Source of the DNA: Fen-549 sp964636655
Lineage (GTDB): Bacteria; Actinomycetota; Thermoleophilia; Gaiellales; Gaiellaceae
Reading direction: 5' to 3'
NCBI GenBank assembly: GCA_964636655.1
Contig: CAZWTK010000008.1
Span: 4,217-68,216 of the forward strand
DNA length: 64,000 bases
Both the position numbers and the translations under genes were made by a program. The notes beneath the pieces are model-generated. The model did no database searches and was not told the DNA's origin. It saw only the letters and a program-made list of their open reading frames with translations. Below, piece by piece: positions 34,014 through 40,794 of this stretch (the stretch's first letter is position 1; each line of letters opens with the position of its first letter).

Positions 34014-34418
34014 TTGCCCACAGTAGTTGTGATCGTCATCGGAGTACTCCTCGCGGTTTTGGCTATGCGCCTGTTTCAAAGCTGGCGCCCGAGTTGGTCG
34101 ACGCAGGCTGTCCAGGTGATCGAGCTCGAGATGGCCGAGCAGGAAGCGGTGCGGTTGGTCGAGCGCACGATCGAAGCCTTCGATCTCAACGATGGGCCGA
34201 TCCGTCATCCCGAGCCCCGAACGATCGAGGCAACTCTTAAGGGCGACCGGACGGCGTTCGGAAACAGCGTCGAGGTCCAAATGCAACCGCGCGGGACGGC
34301 AATGACCCGGCTCCAGATCACGAGCAAATCGATCGTGCCCCAACTGTGGGACTGGGGGCGCAACCGCTCGATCGTCAGCCGGATTGCGTCGGAGCTCCTC
34401 GACAGGAGCGGGGAATAA
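34014..34418 (+). CDS. Membrane-anchored protein, hypothetical
   Basis: Up to 134 aa, with a TTG start and an N-terminal helix (VVVIVIGVLLAVLAMRLF), then a soluble domain of about 100 residues without recognised motifs (EAVRLVERTIEAF, MQPRGTAMTRLQITSKS). It begins 12 bases after the VOC gene and may be co-transcribed. The start is uncertain; GTG codons a few residues later are alternatives. Confidence 0.55.
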   Translation: MPTVVVIVIGVLLAVLAMRLFQSWRPSWSTQAVQVIELEMAEQEAVRLVERTIEAFDLNDGPIRHPEPRTIEATLKGDRTAFGNSVEVQMQPRGTAMTRLQITSKSIVPQLWDWGRNRSIVSRIASELLDRSGE

Positions 34419-34424
34419 AAGAGA

Positions 34425-34446
34425 GAGCCCGGACTCGGCCGGACTC
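34425..34446. terminator. Probable bidirectional terminator
   Basis: GAGCCCGG and CCGGACTC form an 8-base stem with one C-A mismatch around a 6-base loop. TTTT follows at 34452 on the plus strand and AAAA precedes at 34417, giving a T-tract for the minus strand. It lies between the convergent 34014 gene and pfkA. Confidence 0.5.
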
Positions 34447-34472
34447 CCTCGTTTTCGCTTGATTCGTCTCGA

Positions 34473-35528
34473 CTAGAGCCAGCCGATTGCAGCCTTGGCC
34501 GTGTCGAACCACTCCTGCGGAACGGTTTTCAGCTCGGCGGTCGCCTCGTGCAGCGAGACGCCGACGATGTCGTCGCCGCGCAGGGCCGCCATCTGGCCGA
34601 ACGAGCCCTCCTGCACGAGGTCGGCGGCCTTGAGCCCGTAACGGGTGGCCAGCACGCGGTCGCGCGAGGTGGGGGTGCCGCCGCGCTGGGTGTGGCCGAG
34701 CACGACCGAGCGGGTCTCGTAGCCGGTGCGCTTCTCGATCTCCTTCGAGAGCGCGTTGCCGACTCCGCCCAAGAGGACGTGCCCGAACTGGTCGGTCGCG
34801 GGCGCATCCTTGGCCACCATCTCCGACTCGCCGCTGGCGAAGGTGATCTCGTAGCCCTCACTGACGGCGACGATGGCGAACTTCTTGCCCGAGTCCCAGC
34901 GTATCCTCAGGTGCTCGCAGACCTGTTCCACCGTCGTCTTCTGCTCGGGGATGAGGATCGCGTCGGCGCCGCCGGCGATGCCGGCGTGCACGGTCATCCA
35001 GCCGGCGTGGCGACCCATGATCTCGACCACCAGCACGCGGTTGTGTGACTCGGCGGTGGTGTGCAGCCGGTCGATCGCCTCGGTGGCGATGGAGACGGCG
35101 GTGTCGAAGCCGAAGGTGTAGTCGGTGCCCGAGAGATCGTTGTCGATCGTCTTCGGCACGCCCACCACCGGGAATTGGAACTCGTCGTAGAGCTTGGCCG
35201 CGACGCCGAGGGTGTCCTCGCCGCCGATCGCCACCAGCGCGTCGAGACCGGCATTGGCGAAGTTCTTGCGCAGGGCGTCTACGCCGCCCTCGACCTTGTA
35301 GGGGTTGGTGCGCGAGGTGCCGATGATCGTGCCGCCGCGGTGCAGGATGCCCGAGACCTCGGCCGGTCCGAGCGGCTTGAAGTTCCCCTCGATCATGCCG
35401 CGCCAGCCCTCCAGCGCCGCCACCAGCTCATCGCCGCGCGCGAACGACTTCCGCGCCAGCGCACGGATCACCGCGTTCAGCCCGGGGCAGTCGCCGCCGC
35501 CTGTCAGTACTGCGATCTTCTTCGACAC
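34473..35528 (-). CDS. pfkA: 6-phosphofructokinase, probably pyrophosphate-dependent
   Basis: A 351-aa PFK: N-terminal AVLTGGGDCPGLNAVIRA, PKTIDNDLSGTDYTFGFDTA (catalytic Asp), VEIMGRHAGWMT, IPEQKT, LGHTQRGGTPTSRDR. The phosphoryl-donor loop reads IGGEDT with Asp105, where ATP-dependent enzymes have Gly (E. coli 104), and Lys126 replaces E. coli Gly124. That Asp/Lys pair is the recognised signature of PPi-dependent PFK, so the enzyme may use pyrophosphate reversibly. GTG start behind a strong GAGGAGGAG ribosome-binding site. Confidence 0.93.
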   Translation of the reverse strand: MSKKIAVLTGGGDCPGLNAVIRALARKSFARGDELVAALEGWRGMIEGNFKPLGPAEVSGILHRGGTIIGTSRTNPYKVEGGVDALRKNFANAGLDALVAIGGEDTLGVAAKLYDEFQFPVVGVPKTIDNDLSGTDYTFGFDTAVSIATEAIDRLHTTAESHNRVLVVEIMGRHAGWMTVHAGIAGGADAILIPEQKTTVEQVCEHLRIRWDSGKKFAIVAVSEGYEITFASGESEMVAKDAPATDQFGHVLLGGVGNALSKEIEKRTGYETRSVVLGHTQRGGTPTSRDRVLATRYGLKAADLVQEGSFGQMAALRGDDIVGVSLHEATAELKTVPQEWFDTAKAAIGWL

Positions 35529-35946
35529 CTCTCCTCCTCTGCTCTCTCTTTTCTAAGCGGTCAAATCCTTGCGGAACGCTAGCGAACGGAGGAGTGTGCG
35601 AGTTGGTGCAAACCGGTCAGCTTGGGCTCGAAGGATCCACTCGGTTCCAGTCGCCTGCATCGGCGCGGTCTGTTTCGGACAGTCACGGGGCACCCCCACA
35701 TTCACGTTATTGAAGGAAAACTCCCGCGACTGTGTGGTTTTCTGTTCGGCATCGCCGACCGACAGGCACAGGCTTCGCGGTCAGGCGACCTCTCGCTTGC
35801 TCGGGGCGCCGCTGGTGGTGCGAGCCCGGAGAGCACAGTGTTTCCACACGGGGGCCCGGAGAGGATCACGCCGCCAGCGGCGTCAGGCGGCTCCGGGCGA
35901 GCGGTCGCGCCCGGGCGCACGGAGCCGCCGGCCGAGAAAGCGAGAG
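35529..35946. other. Intergenic region without recognisable genes
   Basis: About 420 bases between pfkA and tRNA-Leu. Short open frames exist in several phases, but none has a convincing start, composition or motif. The only sites noted are the pfkA Shine-Dalgarno sequence at its left edge and GC-rich inverted repeats around 35850-35935 in front of the tRNA. Confidence 0.5.
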
Positions 35947-36030
35947 TGCCGAAGGTGGGAATCGAACCCACACGGGCCGAAGCCCACTGGATTTTGAGTC
36001 CAGCGCGTCTACCAATTCCGCCACTTCGGC
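35947..36030 (-). tRNA. tRNA-Leu (anticodon CAA)
   Basis: An 84-nt class II tRNA on the minus strand: acceptor GCCGAAG/CTTCGGC, D-arm with GGCGGAATTGGTAGACGCG, anticodon stem TGGA/TCCA around loop CTCAAAA (anticodon CAA, reading UUG), a long variable arm (TGGGCTTCGGCCC) and T-arm GTGGGTTCGAATCCCAC. Discriminator A; CCA is not encoded. Confidence 0.95.
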
Positions 36031-36123
36031 ATGAGTCGCCATGATAGTTGCGATTCGGAGGCGAATCTGACCGCGTCGGAGTCCGCCGGAGGGACATTGC
36101 GCGGAGGGCACTAGGATTCTTCC

Positions 36124-36552
36124 GTGGCGCGGGCGACGATCAGAGAGGCGGGGCCGGCCGACGCGGCGTTCATCGGCGAGTTGATCGGTCAGCTCGGCTA
36201 CCCAGCCGGCGCGAGTGAGGTGAGCGAGCGATTGAACCGGCTCGGCGAGGACGGGCAGCGCGTGATCGTTGCCGAGTTGGACGGCGAGCTCGCGGGCATC
36301 GCCCTGACGCAGATCTACCCGGCGCTCATCAGCGATGCTCCGACCTGCCGGCTGGTCGTGATCGTTGTAGCGGAGCAGACGCGACGGCGCGGAGTCGGGC
36401 GGGAGCTTCTGCTGGCTTCGGAAGACGGGGCTCGGCGTTCGGGCTGCGACCAGATCGTGCTCGAATCCGGTGTCTGGCGCGACGAAGCGCACGATTTCTA
36501 CAGCGCTCTCGGTTTTGAGAGCGTCGCGCTCGGCTTCCAGAAGAGGCTCTAG
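36124..36552 (+). CDS. GNAT family N-acetyltransferase
   Basis: A 142-aa acetyltransferase: ATIREAGPADAAFIGELI at the N terminus, core strand CRLVVIVVAEQTRRRGVGRE with the acetyl-CoA loop RRRGVG, and HDFYSALGFESV at the end. GTG start 6 bases after TAGGAT (36112-36117). Its 3' end overlaps the convergent LarA-like gene by 4 bases. Substrate unknown. Confidence 0.87.
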   Translation: MARATIREAGPADAAFIGELIGQLGYPAGASEVSERLNRLGEDGQRVIVAELDGELAGIALTQIYPALISDAPTCRLVVIVVAEQTRRRGVGRELLLASEDGARRSGCDQIVLESGVWRDEAHDFYSALGFESVALGFQKRL

Positions 36553-38072
36553 GCCGAGTTGCCGGGTATCGCCGTCGGTCGCAGAGCGGCGTAGGGCGGA
36601 CCGAGCATGAAGCCGACGCGGGCGTTCTCTCCCACCGACCCGGCCGCCAGCTCCAGAGCGTGCCCGACCCCGTGCGACGGGATGAAGCCGAGCTGACGCG
36701 CCGCGGAGGCATCGCGACAGCCGGCGACGACTACGCTCCCGGCCCGCTCGATCGCGGGACGGCAGGCCTCCCAATCGGCAAAGGGAAGCAGCGGATGACA
36801 GCTCTGACCCTGTGAGTAAAGAGCCAGCGCACGCGCGTCGGTTCTCGCCTCACGGGCGGCCTGAGCAAGGATCTCGGGCTCGCGTCCAAAGCGCGCGGCC
36901 GAGAAAAAGGCTCGATAGGGCTGCTGGCCCGGGTGGGCGAAGTGACGCCCGAAGCCGTGCACCAACACGATCGCTCCACCGTCGCTGAGCGGGGGACGGT
37001 CGCGCCAGCGCCTGTAGGCATAACCGAGCCCGAATGCGGCCGCAGCCAGCGGATTTGGTCGCTCGCGCGGCAGCATCAGCGTCGTGTCGGGAACGGGGAT
37101 GCAGAGCACGTCGAACTCGTCCTCGATCTCTGTTGTACGCGTCGCGAGTGTCGCCAGCAGCGCCTCGGCGTGGGCGACCGAGGGCGGGCCTGCGAAGGCG
37201 GCGGTGGCCACGATCTCGACCGGTGACGCAACCAGCAATCGCCAGCGAAGCGCACGCGGTGCGAAAGCGAGCGCCCGGCGCAGATTCGAGTGCGCGATAC
37301 GGCCGATGGCGCGTGCGTCGTAGGGATATCCGCTGGCGAGACCGCCAATCCTGGGCGGAGCGAGCGATAGAGAGACGCCGATCAGAGGCACCTCGCGCCC
37401 GAGCGCCCGCTCGAGGGCCAGCGCCAGCCGCCAACCGTGCGATCCGCCGGTCTCGAGCAGTGAGGGGGAGTACTGTGCGGCCTGCAGCGATTCTGCCGCC
37501 CCAGCTGCGAGAAGAAGGTTGGGGCCGCCGTGTAGAACGCTTTCGGCGGCGCTCAGGGTGACGACCAGATCCGTCTCTGTGAGCGCTCGATCGACCAAGA
37601 GAGGAGCTTCGCTCGCCCCGGCGAGCGTCGCGAGATCGGGAGCCTCGACATCGTGAACAACGACCAGACCATGAAAACGCCGTCTGAACTCCGGCGTCAC
37701 TAGCGCGGTCAGCTCCCGGCGCCCGGGTTTTCGGGCCAATCCGGCGGCGACCAGAATCGTCTGATGCCGGCTCGGTATGCCGGCCGTCTCGAGCTCGTCG
37801 GAGGTGGCGACCAATGCCTCGAGACGCGGATCGCGCAGGCTGCCTGGAACGGGAAGCGCGGGCGGCTCGACCACGATCGTCGCGCGCCGCTTTCCGCGGG
37901 CGAGGTCCACCAGCGAGGCTCCGTCGAGGGGAAAGCGCAGCGCGTCGCGGATGGCGGCGGTGACGTCGACGATGAGTTCCTTGCTTGGCGGCGGCGGCGG
38001 AAGCGCGGTGCCGTTTTCTGGCATGTCGAGGGCAATCGGACGGGAACCGGCGAGAAGCGCTATTCGGAGCAT
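36549..38072 (-). CDS. LarA-like (lactate racemase domain) protein lacking key residues
   Basis: A 507-aa protein with the two-lobed LarA/DUF2088 layout: IRDALRFPLDGASLVDLARG and ATIVVEPPALPVP at the N terminus, then ILVAAGLARKPGRREL, VVVHDVEAPD, ETDLVVTLSAAESVLHGGPN and a C-terminal lobe with FDVLCIPVPDTTLM and GGAIVLVHGFG. By comparison from memory with LarA, the pincer-anchoring Lys (SGGRK) is replaced (HGGPN) and the THR histidine is Ala (GLARK). It is therefore unlikely to be a nickel-pincer racemase. No larB/larC/larE genes are nearby. Function unknown. Confidence 0.75.
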   Translation of the reverse strand: MLRIALLAGSRPIALDMPENGTALPPPPPSKELIVDVTAAIRDALRFPLDGASLVDLARGKRRATIVVEPPALPVPGSLRDPRLEALVATSDELETAGIPSRHQTILVAAGLARKPGRRELTALVTPEFRRRFHGLVVVHDVEAPDLATLAGASEAPLLVDRALTETDLVVTLSAAESVLHGGPNLLLAAGAAESLQAAQYSPSLLETGGSHGWRLALALERALGREVPLIGVSLSLAPPRIGGLASGYPYDARAIGRIAHSNLRRALAFAPRALRWRLLVASPVEIVATAAFAGPPSVAHAEALLATLATRTTEIEDEFDVLCIPVPDTTLMLPRERPNPLAAAAFGLGYAYRRWRDRPPLSDGGAIVLVHGFGRHFAHPGQQPYRAFFSAARFGREPEILAQAAREARTDARALALYSQGQSCHPLLPFADWEACRPAIERAGSVVVAGCRDASAARQLGFIPSHGVGHALELAAGSVGENARVGFMLGPPYAALRPTAIPGNSA

Positions 38073-38183
38073 CGAGGTAAACCCTAAGCCGCGGAAGCCG
38101 AGGGGGGAGAAAGAGGTGCGACTTCGCGCTGATTTCGACTCAAAAGAGCGCGATATTCTGCGTTAGGCTCGAATCGGGGATGG

Positions 38184-38202
38184 GAGGCGGGGAACCCGCC
38201 TC
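38184..38202. terminator. Perfect GC-rich hairpin between minus-strand genes
   Basis: GAGGCGGG, loop GAA, CCCGCCTC: an 8-bp perfect stem located 34 bases after the stop of the glycosidase gene. No T-tract follows on the minus strand, so it is a terminator candidate of the hairpin-only type common in high-G+C Gram-positives. Confidence 0.4.
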
Positions 38203-38235
38203 TACCTACGCCGCGACCTCCCGTCGGGCAAGCAC

Positions 38236-40698
38236 TCAACGGGCGCGTCTCAGGACGATCGCATCCATCGGCGCCAGCACGACCCTCTTCGCGATCGATC
38301 CGTCGTTGTAGCGAGCCTTCGAGCGCAGGTAGAGCGCATCGGCCGCGCAGGCGCGCGAGCCCGCGCAGACCAGGCGCACGACGGTGTGTTTCCCGGCGGG
38401 AAGGCGGAGCCTGGCGACGCGGTGCCAGCGATCGCCACCCCTACTCTGGTTGAGCTTGCGCGAAGCGACTCTCTTCCCATCGACGAGGACCTCGTAGCGC
38501 GCTGTCCGGCTCCAGCCCTTCGCCGCCGGCGCCGCCGGCCACCAGGCGTCGATCGAGTAGACGTTCGCGCCCGGGATGGTCAGTCGCCAGCTCGCGCTCG
38601 ATCGCGCCGGAAGAAGGTGAATCGTTCGCTTCCAGCTGTGGAAGAACGGCCCGCTCGCAGCCCTGTAGCCACTGTTCAAGGCCTCGACCTTCGCCTTCTT
38701 CGAGGCCGTGAAGCCAGCCTGCGAGTCGTCGGCCATCAGCTCCCAGCGCGGCGCTTGCGAACCCTTCAGGCGGCGCCAGCCCCTGCCGGTCGCGATCCGC
38801 TGCGCCTGCCGGTTCGGATTCAACAGGACGAGGCCACGGCTGAACTCGCGCCGGTAGACCACCTTGCGGTGCGGGAAGAAGCGCACGTCGTCGATCCAGA
38901 CCGAGCCGGTCGTCGCGCCGGCCATGAACTCGACCCGCGCCTTGCTGTCCGTGCCGCTCGACTCGAAGGAGACGCGGTAGCGCTTCCAGTGCGGGGTCAG
39001 GTTGAACGAGTACGACTCGCCGTACTGGCGCCAGTCAGGCGAGCCCTTCTGGATCATGACCGAGAGCGGGCGCGCCTCGCTCGCACGAGCCCTGAAGGTG
39101 ATGTCGTAGCTCTTTTTCTTCTTCACCGAGGCGCTGTCCGAGTAGAGGGCAACCCGCCAGTCCACGCCCGCGGCGGCGCTCACGTCGACCCGAGCCGAGG
39201 CCTTGCCGGCGCCGGGGCTGGTGCGGTCGATTCGCGCGCTTGCCCGGTAGCCGTTCTCACTGTCTGTCCAGAAGCCCCAACTCGCCTGTTCGAGCTTGCC
39301 GCGCTCGAATGCGCCGCCGGGAAGAAGTTTCTCTTTCACTCGCGGGCCAACCTTGATCGCCCGCGCCGCGCCGCGTGGCCGGCCAAGGTTGAAGTCGAGC
39401 TCGTCGTACCACCAGTCGTTTCCGTGCCAGTTGTCGCCGAACTCGTAGGAGAAGTAGCCGTCGCCAAGCAGCGTCAGCCCCAGCCCGAAGCGCATATAAG
39501 GATAGAGCGTGCGGGCGAACTCGAGCGTTGAGCGCGGCGTGCTCTTCCAGGGTAGGTAGCCGTAGCCGTAGGCGATCTGGTCGGGCGGAGAGGCCTCGAA
39601 CATGGTGACGCGCGGCGTGAGCGACTCGCTCATCCAACCGCGGTACTCCTCGAGCAGGGAGTCGAAGCTCAGCTCGTGCTCGAGCACGTCAGCTGTGCGA
39701 AAACCGATCGAAAGGCCGTTGAAGAGCTTGGCGATGCCGGGCTCGGCGATGTTCATGCTGTGCCCGCTGACGATGGCATGCGGCATCAGGCGGCGGAACT
39801 CGCGAATCTCTCTGAACACGCCGGCCTTCCAGGCCGCGTCGAAAGCGGTTGGGTCGTCCTTGACGCCGTCCTCGTTGGCGTCCACCTGGAAGGGATTGCC
39901 GTAGATGTCCTTGTCCTGCCAGGACTGCGTCGTCATCACGTTGTCGAAGAACATCCCATCGCAGATCAGGTGGTTCTTCAGCAGCAGGTTGTAGGCCGTG
40001 TGGGCCTGATAGTCGGCGACGTAGGGCTTGGTCAGGTTGAGCCGGTAGGAACCGGGCCAGACCTCGATCTTCTTGCCGTGGATGTCGTGCAGGTAGTAGT
40101 CCTCGGGCAGCCCGTAGGCCTCGACGGCGTTGATCGAGTTCAAGATCAGCACGTTCGGGTTCAGCTTGCGCAGCTTTCGCACCCGCTGCTCGTTCACGTC
40201 GCCGTAGGCAACCCAGAGGTCGGTGCGGGCAAGGTGGGCGAGACTCTTGTTCCAGAAGTCGCCCCAACCCCAGAGGCTGCCCGTGCGTGGGAAGGAGGGA
40301 TTGACCCTGCCCAGGCCGCGGTACTCGAGCGCGAGCGCGAAGCTCGGATTCGAAGCGCAACGCACGTAGACGTGGTTCAAAACAGCCGGGCTCGGGTCGA
40401 GCCCGGTCACACGCGTGTTGTGGCTGACGCTTCCCGCACCGCTCGAAAACGGAGTCATCTGCGCGTACGCCTTCGCCGTCCCGATCGACCAGGCGCAATC
40501 GGTCGCTGTGGCGCTTGCGACCGAGAGATCGAGCGCGGTCGTGCCCGGCGCGAGCAGGGTGCTGGCGGGTTGCGGGTTACCGACCGGGTCGGTCGCGGCC
40601 GCCGCCTCGCGGGCGAGCACCGAGTCCGGGAGCCGCGCCGAGGTCGAGCAGAACGCGACGAGCGCAAGTGCAACAGGAAGAAAGAGCCCTTTCCTCAT
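38236..40698 (-). CDS. Secreted putative glycoside hydrolase (GHL15-like) with carbohydrate-binding domains
   Basis: About 820 aa from the ATG at 40698. Signal peptide (MRKGLFLPVALALVAFCSTS), a Ser/Ala-rich N-terminal region, then a TIM-barrel domain (about residues 140-450) resembling the putative glycosyl hydrolase-like family 15: RVRKLRKLNPNVLILNSINA, HLICDGMFFDNVMT (acidic residue pair) and MPHAIVSGHSMN. It is followed by a CBM4/9-like jelly roll (SYDITFRARASEARPLSVMI, GSVWIDDVRFFPHRK) and a C-terminal golvesin-like domain (ARYEVLVDGKRVASRKLNQS, RLPAGKHTVVRLVC). Probably acts on extracellular polysaccharide. Frame upstream of 40698 is not part of the protein. Confidence 0.78.
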   Translation of the reverse strand: MRKGLFLPVALALVAFCSTSARLPDSVLAREAAAATDPVGNPQPASTLLAPGTTALDLSVASATATDCAWSIGTAKAYAQMTPFSSGAGSVSHNTRVTGLDPSPAVLNHVYVRCASNPSFALALEYRGLGRVNPSFPRTGSLWGWGDFWNKSLAHLARTDLWVAYGDVNEQRVRKLRKLNPNVLILNSINAVEAYGLPEDYYLHDIHGKKIEVWPGSYRLNLTKPYVADYQAHTAYNLLLKNHLICDGMFFDNVMTTQSWQDKDIYGNPFQVDANEDGVKDDPTAFDAAWKAGVFREIREFRRLMPHAIVSGHSMNIAEPGIAKLFNGLSIGFRTADVLEHELSFDSLLEEYRGWMSESLTPRVTMFEASPPDQIAYGYGYLPWKSTPRSTLEFARTLYPYMRFGLGLTLLGDGYFSYEFGDNWHGNDWWYDELDFNLGRPRGAARAIKVGPRVKEKLLPGGAFERGKLEQASWGFWTDSENGYRASARIDRTSPGAGKASARVDVSAAAGVDWRVALYSDSASVKKKKSYDITFRARASEARPLSVMIQKGSPDWRQYGESYSFNLTPHWKRYRVSFESSGTDSKARVEFMAGATTGSVWIDDVRFFPHRKVVYRREFSRGLVLLNPNRQAQRIATGRGWRRLKGSQAPRWELMADDSQAGFTASKKAKVEALNSGYRAASGPFFHSWKRTIHLLPARSSASWRLTIPGANVYSIDAWWPAAPAAKGWSRTARYEVLVDGKRVASRKLNQSRGGDRWHRVARLRLPAGKHTVVRLVCAGSRACAADALYLRSKARYNDGSIAKRVVLAPMDAIVLRRAR

Positions 40699-40780
40699 CG
40701 CTCGCAGTATGGTCGAGCACGCGCCGGTGCGTCCATCGCCGACGACAGCGTCCCAGCCCTCCCACAACCGCCGGAGCTTC

Positions 40781-40786
40781 TAGACT
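40781..40786 (+). promoter_or_regulatory. -10 hexamer for polA
   Basis: TAGACT, 8 bases before the polA ATG at 40795, without a Shine-Dalgarno sequence; consistent with a near-leaderless mRNA. Confidence 0.45.
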
Positions 40787-40794
40787 CGAAGGCG

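Noticed and set aside
35850..35940. Possible structured RNA upstream of tRNA-Leu
   Set aside because: GC-rich inverted repeats are common in this genome and no known RNA family pattern was recognised.
39676..40794. 370-residue N-terminal extension of PolA
   Set aside because: Antisense to the glycosidase gene; PolA homology starts after 40795, and TAGACT marks that start.
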